Assembly: GCA_017644045.1 (NCBI GenBank) | Contig: JAEPMI010000010.1 | Coordinates: 398,251-462,250 of the forward strand | Length of the DNA: 64,000 nucleotides | Direction of reading: 5' to 3' | Origin: Deltaproteobacteria bacterium | GTDB taxonomy: Bacteria; Myxococcota_A; Polyangia; Polyangiales; Houyiibacteriaceae | In this document: positions 26,175 to 37,795 of the stretch, one piece after another | Layout of the letters: every line of letters begins with the position of its first letter | Numbering within the stretch: the stretch's first letter is position 1 | Made by a program: the position numbers and the translations under genes | Notes under the pieces: generated by a model | Databases searched by the model: none | What the model saw: the letters and a program-made list of their open reading frames with translations, nothing else | What the model was told of the DNA's origin: nothing

Positions 26175-28328
26175 TTGGCCGGCGAGGCGGCAACCAGAAA
26201 AGAAAAGCCGATCGAGGGCATCGAAGAGCTCCCGAGACGTTTCGGCAAATACACCCTGCTCCGGCGGCTCGCCGTGGGCGGTATGGCCGAGCTGTATCTC
26301 GCCCTCCAGAAGTCGGTCGCCGGCTTCGAGAAGCTGATCGTCGTCAAGCGCGTCCTGCCGCACCTCGCGGTGGACGAGAGCTTCGTCGAGATGCTCCTGG
26401 CCGAGGCGCGCATCGCCGCGACCCTGACCCACCCGAACATCGCCCAGGTCTACGACGTGGGTGTCGCCGAGGGCGACTACTTCATCGCCATGGAGCACGT
26501 CCACGGCGAGGACCTGCGCTCCATCGTCCGCCAGATGCGGCAGAAGTCGGTCCGCTCCTTCCCGCTCGAGCACACGCTCGCGATCGTGATGGGGTGCTGC
26601 AAGGGCCTGGCGTACGCCCACGACCGGCGTGACCTCGACGGCGAGCCCCTCGAGATCGTCCACCGCGACATCAGCCCGCAGAACGTGCTCGTCACCTTCA
26701 CCGGTGATGTGAAGGTCGTGGACTTCGGCATCGCGAAGGCGCGCTCGGCCAACGACGAGGAAGAGGGACAGCTCAAGGGCAAGGTCCCCTACATGAGCCC
26801 GGAGCAGGCGCAGGGGCTGCCGCTCGACTCCCGCTCCGATCTCTTCTCCCTCGGCGTGATGCTCTTCGAGCTCTGCACCGGCAAGCGTCTCTTCAAAGGC
26901 GCGAACGAGCAGGAGACCCTCCAGCGCATCGTCGGCGGCAACTACCCGCAGCCGCGCGGGATCAACCCGAACCTCTCGGAGCGCCTCGAGGCGATCATCC
27001 TCCGCGCGCTCTCCGTCGACCGGGAGCAGCGCTACCAGGACGCCCGCGAGATGCTCGCGGACCTCGAGAGCTACATCCGCGACGACCGCCTCGCCGTGAG
27101 TGCCCTGAGCCTCGGCGAGTGGATGCAGGATCTCTTCGACGACAAGCTCGCGCAGCAGAAGCAGATGCTGCAGGAGGGCCGGCAGCTCGCCGAGGTCCTC
27201 GCGTCCGAGGAGCCCGAGGATCTCGCGGGAACCAGCAGCATGGGGCTCAGCCTCAGCGGGGTCTCGCAGGTCCGAACGAAGCCCGCGTCGAAGACACCCT
27301 GGGTCCTTCTCCTGCTCTTGCTGGGGCTTGGTGCCGCCGGCGCGGCGGCCACCTACATGCTCTGGCCCGAGGCCGCCCCCACCGGGCCTGGCTCCATCGC
27401 CATCTCCACCGATCCTCCGGGTGCGGCCATCTACATCGATGGCAGTCGGCGCCCCGAGCGGACGCCGGCCACGCTGAGCGACCTCCCGCTCGGCACCTAC
27501 GACGTGCGGCTCACCGCCGACGGCTTCGCGCCCTACGCGTCGCAGGTCGAGCTCACCCAGGCGGCGACGGCCGGAACCATCGAGGCGGAGCTGCAGCGGC
27601 CCACGGCGAGCTCTTTCGGCGTGGTGCGCGTGAACACCACACCCGCCGGCGCCACGGTGCTCGTGGACGGCTCGCCGGTCGAAGGCACGACGCCGCTGAC
27701 CGTGCCGGAGCTCGAGCCCGGTGTCGCGCACAGCATCGCGATCGCGCTCAATGGCTACGAGACCCACTCCGAGAACGTGCTGCTCCAGGCGGGCGACGTC
27801 TCCGACATCACCGCCACCCTCGTGCGCACGCCCCTCGGCGAGAACGAGACCTGGCTCACGGTGACCACCGACCCCGAGAGCGCGACGGTCACCATCGCCG
27901 GCGAGACCTACGACAGCGGCAGCCCCTACGAGATCCGGCTGCCCAGCGGCGAGACCGAGGTCCGCGTGGCCCGCGACGGCTACGAGGCCGTGGTCCGCGA
28001 GATCGACCTGCCCGGCGGCCGCGAAGTCGAGCTGCCGGTCGAGCTCGAGCGCATCCGTCGCCGCGGCGGAGGCGGCATGCGGCGTCCGGACATGGACCAG
28101 ACCCCGGAGCCCGCGGGCGGTCCCGGCCAGCTCACCTTCGACGCGCGTCCCTGGTGCAACGTCACGATCAACGGCCGGAGCCTCGGTCAGACCCCGATCG
28201 TAAACCACTCTCTGCCCTCCGGTCGCCACCGCGTGACCTGCTCGAACCCGGAGCTCGGCGTCACCCGGAACATCCCGGTGACCATCCAGCCCGGTCAGAC
28301 CACGCGCCAGCGCGTCTCGCTGCAGTAG
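26175..28328 (+). CDS. Ser/Thr protein kinase with four C-terminal PEGA domains
   Basis: A 717-residue transmembrane kinase. It starts at TTG (26175) preceded by GAGGGA at five bases. Kinase landmarks: LAVGGMAELYLA, Lys58 in VVKRVL, HRDISPQN (163-170, the form common in myxobacterial kinases), DFGIAK (183-188) and VPYMSPEQ. A membrane helix lies at about 375-397. The periplasmic part is four PEGA units: about 406-470 (STDPPGAAIYIDG), 483-550 (NTTPAGATVLVDG), 559-625 (TTDPESATVTIAG) and 652-716 (DARPWCNVTINGRSL). An Arg/Gly spacer separates the third and fourth. The four copies differ, so they are old duplications. Ligand unknown. Confidence 0.92.
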   Translation: MAGEAATRKEKPIEGIEELPRRFGKYTLLRRLAVGGMAELYLALQKSVAGFEKLIVVKRVLPHLAVDESFVEMLLAEARIAATLTHPNIAQVYDVGVAEGDYFIAMEHVHGEDLRSIVRQMRQKSVRSFPLEHTLAIVMGCCKGLAYAHDRRDLDGEPLEIVHRDISPQNVLVTFTGDVKVVDFGIAKARSANDEEEGQLKGKVPYMSPEQAQGLPLDSRSDLFSLGVMLFELCTGKRLFKGANEQETLQRIVGGNYPQPRGINPNLSERLEAIILRALSVDREQRYQDAREMLADLESYIRDDRLAVSALSLGEWMQDLFDDKLAQQKQMLQEGRQLAEVLASEEPEDLAGTSSMGLSLSGVSQVRTKPASKTPWVLLLLLLGLGAAGAAATYMLWPEAAPTGPGSIAISTDPPGAAIYIDGSRRPERTPATLSDLPLGTYDVRLTADGFAPYASQVELTQAATAGTIEAELQRPTASSFGVVRVNTTPAGATVLVDGSPVEGTTPLTVPELEPGVAHSIAIALNGYETHSENVLLQAGDVSDITATLVRTPLGENETWLTVTTDPESATVTIAGETYDSGSPYEIRLPSGETEVRVARDGYEAVVREIDLPGGREVELPVELERIRRRGGGGMRRPDMDQTPEPAGGPGQLTFDARPWCNVTINGRSLGQTPIVNHSLPSGRHRVTCSNPELGVTRNIPVTIQPGQTTRQRVSLQ

Positions 28329-28362
28329 CGGCCCCGGCCCTCACACGCTACGAAGCGCGGCG

Positions 28363-29367
28363 ATGAGCGACGAGCCCACCGCTGAGAGCGAAGCGCCGGC
28401 GAAGCCCGCGTGGCGCTCCGTCCTGCTGCGGGTGGGCGTCACCGCGCTCACGCTCGGGCTCTGGTACTGGCTCGCGGACGTCCCGTGGGAAGACCTGAAG
28501 GACGCCGTTCGCCGCATCCACCTGAGCACGCTCGGCTGGGCGACCGCCCTCGCCTGCGTGAACCTGTGCATCGGCGCGTTCCGCTGGCGAGTGCTGATGA
28601 AGGCCTATGGCGCGGTGACGCTGCCGCCCTTCACCCGGATGGTGCGGCTCTACTTCGTCGGCATCTTCTTCAACACCTTCATCCCGGCGAACGTCGGCGG
28701 GGATCTGCTCCGCGGTCACATCACGCGCCGAGCGTTCCCCGGTGCCGCGAGCGGCTACCTGGTCGTGATCCTCGAGCGGGTCTTCGGGCTCGCGGGGCTC
28801 ATGCTCCTGGCGGGGCTCGTGCTGCTCATCCACCCGATCGAGGAGCTCGCCGGCAGCCGCTGGCTCGGGCTGCTCGGCTTCGTGGCGGCGCTCGGCGCGG
28901 CGTCGGCGCCGGCCATCATTCGCTTCTTCGGTGGGCGCCTCCCCGGCAAGCTCGGCGAGATCGCTCGGGGTGCGCCGACCCTCGAGCGGCCCGCGCTGGT
29001 GGTGGCCGTGCTCGCCCTCAGCCTGGTGACCCAGGGCCTCGTCGCCGTGGGCGGCCACCTCTTCGTGGCCGACCTCGACCCGTCCGTGCCGCTCACCGCG
29101 AGCCTGGTCCTGGTCCCGGTCGGGTTGGTCTCGATCTACCTCCCGACCATCGCCGGCCTCGGCGCCCGCGAGGCGAGCTTCGTGGTGCTCTTCGGCATGG
29201 TCGGCGTGGCCGAGGCCGACGCCACCGCCGCCGCTCTCGGCGTCCTCGCGACCACCCTGCTCACCGCCGTGATCGGAGGCGTCGCGCTCCTCCAGGGCCG
29301 GATGCAGGGCGACGAGGAAGACGGTGAAGCGCTGGCCGACGCGCCCTCTGATACGGTGGAGTCATGA
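28363..29367 (+). CDS. flippase-like (LPG synthase transmembrane/UPF0104) membrane protein
   Basis: A 334-residue inner-membrane protein with about eight hydrophobic segments. Family features: an early WYWLADVPWEDL, FRWRVLMKAYG after the second helix, then YFVGIFFNTFIPANVGGDLLR, the conserved loop of the LPG-synthase TM/YbhN group, and GLGAREASFVVLFG near the end. Homologues are flippase-like domains thought to move lipids or lipid-linked sugars across the membrane. It is first of three genes joined by ATGA overlaps with an acyltransferase and a glycosyltransferase, which fits a role in making or exporting a glycolipid. The actual substrate is unknown. Confidence 0.82.
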   Translation: MSDEPTAESEAPAKPAWRSVLLRVGVTALTLGLWYWLADVPWEDLKDAVRRIHLSTLGWATALACVNLCIGAFRWRVLMKAYGAVTLPPFTRMVRLYFVGIFFNTFIPANVGGDLLRGHITRRAFPGAASGYLVVILERVFGLAGLMLLAGLVLLIHPIEELAGSRWLGLLGFVAALGAASAPAIIRFFGGRLPGKLGEIARGAPTLERPALVVAVLALSLVTQGLVAVGGHLFVADLDPSVPLTASLVLVPVGLVSIYLPTIAGLGAREASFVVLFGMVGVAEADATAAALGVLATTLLTAVIGGVALLQGRMQGDEEDGEALADAPSDTVES

Positions 29368-29897
29368 GCACCCGGGCGCGCCAGAGCCACGGAACGGGTC
29401 GCTTCCGCCCCGAGGACCTCGGCTCGCTCGGTGAAGGCTCCGTGCTGGAAGAGGGCGTCCTGATCTTCCATCCGGAACGGGTGCACCTGGGCGCCGGCGT
29501 CTACGTGGGCCACCAGACGATCCTCAAGGGCTACCACCACAACGAAATGCGCATCGGCGACGGCTCGTGGATCGGCCAGCAGTGCTTCTTCCACTCCGCG
29601 GGCGGCATCGCGATCGGCCGCAACGTCGGCATCGGTCCCGGCGTGAAGATGCTGACCAGCACCCACACCGAGGCCGGCCGAACGACGCCGATCCTCCACG
29701 CGCCGATCACCACCGCGCCCATCGTCGTCGAGGACGACGCCGATCTCGGAGTCGGCTCGATCCTGCTCCCGGGCGTGACCGTGGGCCGCGGCGCCCAGGT
29801 CGGCGCGGGCGCCGTCGTGACCGAAGACGTCCCGGCCTACGCCGTGGTCGCGGGGGTCCCCGCGAAGGTGCTCCGCATGCGCCCGAACGACGCATGA
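29364..29897 (+). CDS. left-handed beta-helix (hexapeptide repeat) acyltransferase
   Basis: A 177-residue cytoplasmic enzyme. The repeat spine is visible: VHLGAGVYVGHQTIL, MRIGDGSWIGQQCFF, IAIGRNVGIGPGVKML and VGSILLPGVTVGRGAQVGAGAV, finishing with the typical VVAGVPAKVLRMRP end of sugar O-acetyltransferases. HTEA within the THTEAGR segment could supply the catalytic His. It is the second gene of an ATGA-linked operon, so acetylation of a saccharide made by the downstream glycosyltransferase is plausible. Substrate unknown. Confidence 0.85.
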   Translation: MSTRARQSHGTGRFRPEDLGSLGEGSVLEEGVLIFHPERVHLGAGVYVGHQTILKGYHHNEMRIGDGSWIGQQCFFHSAGGIAIGRNVGIGPGVKMLTSTHTEAGRTTPILHAPITTAPIVVEDDADLGVGSILLPGVTVGRGAQVGAGAVVTEDVPAYAVVAGVPAKVLRMRPNDA

Positions 29898-30604
29898 CCC
29901 CGCCGCTGTCCGTCGCCATCCTCGCGTACGACGAAGAGGAGAACCTGCCGTCGGTGCTCGCCGAGCTCTTCGCCTACCTGGACGAGGTCGTTCCCGGCGC
30001 CGAGGTGATCGTGATCGACGACGGCTCGAGCGACGACACCGCCCGCGTCGCCGAGCGCTGCCTCGAGGGACGCCCCGGTCGCGTCATCCGCCATCCGCAG
30101 AACCGCGGCATGGGCGCCGGCCTCAAGACCGCGGCCACCGCCGCCCGCAGCGACTGGTTCACCTTCCTGCCCGCCGACGGCCAGATCCCACCCGAGGCGG
30201 TGGGCACCCTCCTCGCCGCCCGCGACGACGGCCCGACCGCCGATCTGGTTCTTTCCGTCTACGACCATCGCGACGATGGCAAGCTCCGCAAGGTGCTCAG
30301 CTGGGGCGTCCGCACCCTCATCCGCGCCGTCCACGGCGTGCGCATGCGCTCCGACGGCCCCTACCTGATCCGGCGCAGGCTCTTCGATCCCGAACAGCTC
30401 GCCCCCAACACCTTCTTCCTGAACTTCGAGCTCCCCATCCGCGCCGGCGCGGCCGACCTCCGCACCCGCACCGTCACCATCCCCTGCCGCCCGCGCCTCG
30501 CCGGCGTCAGCAAGACCGCCCGCCCCGGCCGAGCGCTCGGCGTCGCCAAAGACCTCCTCGCCATGCGCCGCCGCCGCATCCGCGAGACCCTCGACCACTG
30601 GTAG
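29894..30604 (+). CDS. family-2 glycosyltransferase (DPM-like)
   Basis: A 236-residue GT-A glycosyltransferase. It opens MTPPLSVAILAYDEEENLP (nucleotide-sugar binding), has VIVIDDGSSDDT, QNRGMGAGLKTA and a PADGQIPPEAV segment in place of the usual DxD-containing block, then FELPIRAGAADL. There is no membrane helix, as in soluble dolichyl-phosphate-mannose-synthase-type enzymes. It starts inside the acyltransferase stop codon (ATGA), so the three genes are coupled. It probably adds a sugar to a lipid carrier; the sugar and acceptor cannot be told from sequence. Confidence 0.85.
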   Translation: MTPPLSVAILAYDEEENLPSVLAELFAYLDEVVPGAEVIVIDDGSSDDTARVAERCLEGRPGRVIRHPQNRGMGAGLKTAATAARSDWFTFLPADGQIPPEAVGTLLAARDDGPTADLVLSVYDHRDDGKLRKVLSWGVRTLIRAVHGVRMRSDGPYLIRRRLFDPEQLAPNTFFLNFELPIRAGAADLRTRTVTIPCRPRLAGVSKTARPGRALGVAKDLLAMRRRRIRETLDHW

Positions 30605-30656
30605 ATCCCGGGGACACTCCCCCCCTCCTAGATCCCCGGGGACACTCCCCCCCTCC
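30602..30656. repeat. tandem duplicated 27/28-mer at the operon end
   Basis: TAGATCCCGGGGACACTCC and the following C-rich tail (30602-30628) is repeated at 30629-30656 with one additional C. The first copy begins on the glycosyltransferase stop codon itself. The remaining 30657-30738 holds a short CCCGCAAAAGCAGGG-type hairpin but no gene. Confidence 0.7.
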
Positions 30657-30738
30657 GAATCCCCCGCAAAAGCAGGGCTCTCCGAGAGCAAAATGAAAAC
30701 ACTGCATCCTCGCGCTTCGATGAGCACTTATCGAAGCG

Positions 30739-32265
<1,527 letters not shown>

Positions 32266-32561
32266 TCCGTGCCTCCGAGCGTGCCTTCTCGGCACGGTGC
32301 GAAACGGGTTGCGCGGATGCGGCGACTTTCTGCGGCCGGATGCGCCAGAGTTTTCCCACAGCTTGTGGATAACTTGTGTGATTCGTGGGGACGCGGTGCG
32401 TCATCCCTGGATTTGCAGGGGTTTTCGGCACCGTTCGGCGCTTGCGCACCCACAGAGGCACACATCGCGCACACTCGCCCACTGTGATTTGGAGCCCTCT
32501 CAGAACGCGCTCATCGAGCCTTGAAAGGCAGGCCCGGACTGAGGTATGTGCAGCGCGCATC
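32266..32561. other. divergent intergenic region, 296 bases
   Basis: No gene is seen. The region is more AT-rich than its surroundings around 32330-32385 and must carry the promoters of the FHA regulator (leftward) and gcvT (rightward). It holds a palindrome CCACAGCTTGTGG (32356-32368) overlapping TGTGGATAA (32364-32372), the reverse complement of the DnaA box TTATCCACA. A GACGCGGTGCGTC mini-hairpin follows. No glycine-riboswitch core could be recognised before gcvT. Confidence 0.6.
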
Positions 32562-33692
<1,131 letters not shown>

Positions 33693-33703
33693 AGGACACT
33701 GGC

Positions 33704-34093
33704 ATGGCGACTTACCCCGGCGACCGGCGCTACACGAAGGACCACGAGTGGGCGATGGACGAGGACGGCCTCATCCGCGTGGGCGTGACCTCCTACGCGG
33801 TCGAGCAGCTCGGCGATGTGACCCTGGTGGACCTCCCCGACGTCGGCGCCGACGTGCAGGCGCAGGAGCAGTTCGGCGGCATCGAGTCGGTGAAGACCGT
33901 CTCCGACCTCTACGCACCCGTCAGCGGTGAGGTGGTCGAGGTCAACGACGAGCTCGAGGACAGCCCCGAGCTGGTCAACGAAGGCCCCTACGCTCAGGGC
34001 TGGATGGTCGTCATCAAGCCGAACGACCCGAAGGAGCTCGATCGCCTCATGGAGGCGGTCGCCTACGAGGACTACGTCGGCAAGCTCGAGTGA
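33704..34093 (+). CDS. gcvH: glycine cleavage system H protein (lipoyl carrier)
   Basis: A 129-residue lipoyl-carrying shuttle of the glycine cleavage system. The ATG at 33704 has AGAGGA about seven bases upstream. The H-protein core is present: YTKDHEWAMDEDG, VGVTSYAVEQLGDVTLVDLP and FGGIESVKTVSDLYAPVSG, where the Lys in ESVKT is the lipoylation site. VNDELEDSPELVNEGPY and WMVVIKP complete the fold. It is second in the gcvT-gcvH-gcvPA operon. Confidence 0.96.
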   Translation: MATYPGDRRYTKDHEWAMDEDGLIRVGVTSYAVEQLGDVTLVDLPDVGADVQAQEQFGGIESVKTVSDLYAPVSGEVVEVNDELEDSPELVNEGPYAQGWMVVIKPNDPKELDRLMEAVAYEDYVGKLE

Positions 34094-34172
34094 TGCGAGT
34101 CGCGGCGTCGCGTGAGTGACGTCGCGGTCTCGGCTGGCCCGCGAGGCCATTTGAACGAAAGGTCCGGGCACC

Positions 34173-35525
34173 ATGCGGTATCTGCCCCACACCGAAGCGG
34201 AAGTCCGAGAGATGCTCGAGGCGATCGGGGTCTCCTCGATCGATGACCTCTTCGCGCCGATCCCGGCGCCGCTGCGCTCCAAGCCCCTCGATCTCGAGCC
34301 CGCGCTCGACGAGGCCGCGCTCATGGCGCACCTCGAGCGGCTCGCGGACAAGAACGAGGCGGCCAAGGATCTGAGCTTCCTCGGCGCCGGGATGTACGAC
34401 CACCACATCCCGCCCGCGGTCGACCAGCTCCTGCTCCGCAGCGAGTTCTACACGGCCTACACGCCGTACCAGGGCGAGGTCTCGCAGGGCACGCTCCAGG
34501 CGATCTTCGAGTTCCAGACCATGGTCTGCGAGCTCTTCGACATGGAGGTCGCCAACGCCTCCATGTACGACGCCGCGAGCGCGACCGCCGAGGCGGTGCT
34601 CATGGCGCGTCGAATCGCCAAGGGGAAGCGCAACAAGGTCATCCTGAGTGGCGCGCTGCACCCGCACGCCATCGACACCGTGCGCACCTACCTGAAGGGT
34701 CTCGACGACGAGCCCAACATGGTCGTGACCGGCGTCACCGCCGACGGCCTCACCGATCTCGACAGCGTGAAGGACGCCCTCGCCGGCGAGCCCGCCGCGC
34801 TCGTGGTCGGCTACCCGAACTTCTTCGGCTGCGTGGAGGACCTCGAGGCGCTCGGCGCCGCGATCCACGACGCGGGCGGCCTGCTCGTGACGCAGACCTC
34901 CGAGCCCTACGCGCTCTCGATGCTCCAGGCCCCCGGCACCGCCGGCGCCGACATCTGCGTCGGTGAGGGTCAGGCGCTCGCCGTACCGCCGCAGTTCGGT
35001 GGTCCGGGCGTCGGTCTCTTCGCCTGCCGCCAGAAGTTCGTGCGCCAGATGCCCGGCCGCCTGGTCGGCGAGACCGTGGACGAGACCGGCAAGCGCTGCT
35101 TCGTGCTCACCCTCTCGACCCGCGAGCAGCACATCCGCCGCGACCGCGCGACCTCGAACATCTGCACCAACCACGGCCTCATCGCGTTGGCCTTCGCCAT
35201 CCGCACCGCGATGCTCGGCCGCAGCGGCTTCGAGCAGGCCGGCAAGACCTGCCTCCGCGCCGCCGCGTACCTCGAGACCAAGCTGAAGGACCTCGACGGC
35301 TACGAGCTCCCCTACGGCGCGCCGACCTTCAACGAGGTCGTCGTGCGCCGCAAGGCCGGCAAGGCTGCCCCCATGCTCGCGGCCCTCGCCGCGCAAGGCA
35401 TCCTCGCCGGCGTCGACCTCGGCCAGTTCAGCGATGCCTGGGACCACGACTTCCTCGTCGCGGTCACCGAGAAGCACAGCAAGGAAGACATCGACCGCCT
35501 GGTCGACGCTCTCGCCTCCGCCTGA
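34173..35525 (+). CDS. gcvPA: glycine dehydrogenase (decarboxylating) subunit 1
   Basis: The N-terminal half of the split P protein of the glycine cleavage system (PLP-dependent glycine decarboxylase). The 450-residue protein begins MRYLPHTEAEVREMLEAIG and has FLGAGMYDHHIPPAVDQLL, FYTAYTPYQGEVSQGTLQ, YDAASATAEAVLMA, GGPGVGLFA and RDRATSNICTNHGLIALA, all typical of subunit 1. Subunit 2 (gcvPB), which carries the PLP lysine, is not found downstream; a terminator-like palindrome and an opposing GNAT gene follow. gcvPB must be elsewhere in the genome for the system to work. Confidence 0.93.
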   Translation: MRYLPHTEAEVREMLEAIGVSSIDDLFAPIPAPLRSKPLDLEPALDEAALMAHLERLADKNEAAKDLSFLGAGMYDHHIPPAVDQLLLRSEFYTAYTPYQGEVSQGTLQAIFEFQTMVCELFDMEVANASMYDAASATAEAVLMARRIAKGKRNKVILSGALHPHAIDTVRTYLKGLDDEPNMVVTGVTADGLTDLDSVKDALAGEPAALVVGYPNFFGCVEDLEALGAAIHDAGGLLVTQTSEPYALSMLQAPGTAGADICVGEGQALAVPPQFGGPGVGLFACRQKFVRQMPGRLVGETVDETGKRCFVLTLSTREQHIRRDRATSNICTNHGLIALAFAIRTAMLGRSGFEQAGKTCLRAAAYLETKLKDLDGYELPYGAPTFNEVVVRRKAGKAAPMLAALAAQGILAGVDLGQFSDAWDHDFLVAVTEKHSKEDIDRLVDALASA

Positions 35526-35530
35526 ACTTC

Positions 35531-35615
35531 TACACCCGAGGGACGCTCTTGAGTTCTTTCCGAGTTCACAAAGTCTGTGAACTCGGAAAGAACTCAAGAG
35601 CGTCCCCGAGGTGTA
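35531..35615. repeat. long inverted repeat, 40-base arms (REP-like) between convergent genes
   Basis: The arms 35531-35570 and 35576-35615 are reverse complements with only 3 mismatches in 40, all clustered near the outer ends, around the 5-base loop AAGTC; the inner 31 base pairs are perfect. The half-site GAGGGACGCTCTTGAGTTCT recurs at 63925-63944. It lies six bases past the gcvPA stop and six before the GNAT stop, so it can act as a bidirectional terminator. A mobile REP doublet is the likeliest origin. Confidence 0.85.
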
Positions 35616-35620
35616 ATCGT

Positions 35621-36094
35621 CTAGCTGGCCGCGAGCCTCTGCAGCGCCTCGCCGTCGAGGCGCCACGTCGTCCACTCGCTCATCGGGGTGGCGTTCCACG
35701 AGCGGTAGAACGCGAGCGCGGGCTCGTTCCAGTCGAGCGCGCAGAGCTCGAGGCGGGCGTAGTCGCGCTCGATGCAGAGCTGGCCGAGCCGCTTGAAGAG
35801 CGCCGCCCCGTGGCCGTTGCCCCGAGCAGCCGGTGTCACGTAGAGGTCCTCGAGCCACAGACCGGGCTTGCCGCGCCAGGTCGAGTAGGTCTGAAAGAAG
35901 AGCGCGAAACCCACCGGCTCGCCGCCCTCCTCGGCGATCAGACACTCGAAGGGCGCTCGCTCGCTCTCCATCTGCGCTCGCAGCACGTCCGCGGTCACCT
36001 CGACCGCGTCCGGTTCCTTCTCGTAGTCCGCCAGCTCCTGGATGAAGCGCAGGATCGTGGGTGCGTCACCGGGGTTCGCCGCTCGAATGCTCAT
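35621..36094 (-). CDS. GNAT family N-acetyltransferase (diamine acetyltransferase-like)
   Basis: A 157-residue acetyl-CoA-dependent N-acetyltransferase. The GNAT core is seen as [25 protein letters not shown] (acetyl-CoA pyrophosphate loop) and [20 protein letters not shown]. The start [18 protein letters not shown] and the [21 protein letters not shown] block resemble the spermidine/spermine acetyltransferase group, so a polyamine or diamine substrate is possible. It is convergent with gcvPA and divergent from the carboxyltransferase gene, which starts 65 bases away. Confidence 0.85.
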   Translation of the reverse strand: MSIRAANPGDAPTILRFIQELADYEKEPDAVEVTADVLRAQMESERAPFECLIAEEGGEPVGFALFFQTYSTWRGKPGLWLEDLYVTPAARGNGHGAALFKRLGQLCIERDYARLELCALDWNEPALAFYRSWNATPMSEWTTWRLDGEALQRLAAS

Positions 36095-36158
36095 GGGCGC
36101 ACCCTACCCCGACCGGCGACATGCGCGACCGCCCCGATCGGGCTATGCCGCTCGCGGC

Positions 36159-37727
<1,569 letters not shown>

Positions 37728-37795
37728 GCGCGGCACGGCCCCCGTGCGCGATCCGGGGCCGTTCCACGCTATAGTCGCGGCCTCCCATCGGCCCG

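Noticed and set aside
32266..32561. Chromosome replication origin
   Set aside because: Only one DnaA box was found and neither dnaA nor dnaN is adjacent.
32385..32561. Glycine riboswitch before gcvT
   Set aside because: The conserved glycine aptamer core could not be found by eye in this gap.
37734..37795. tRNA gene in the short gap before the kinase at 37796
   Set aside because: No cloverleaf or CCA end could be seen; the gap is only about 68 bases.
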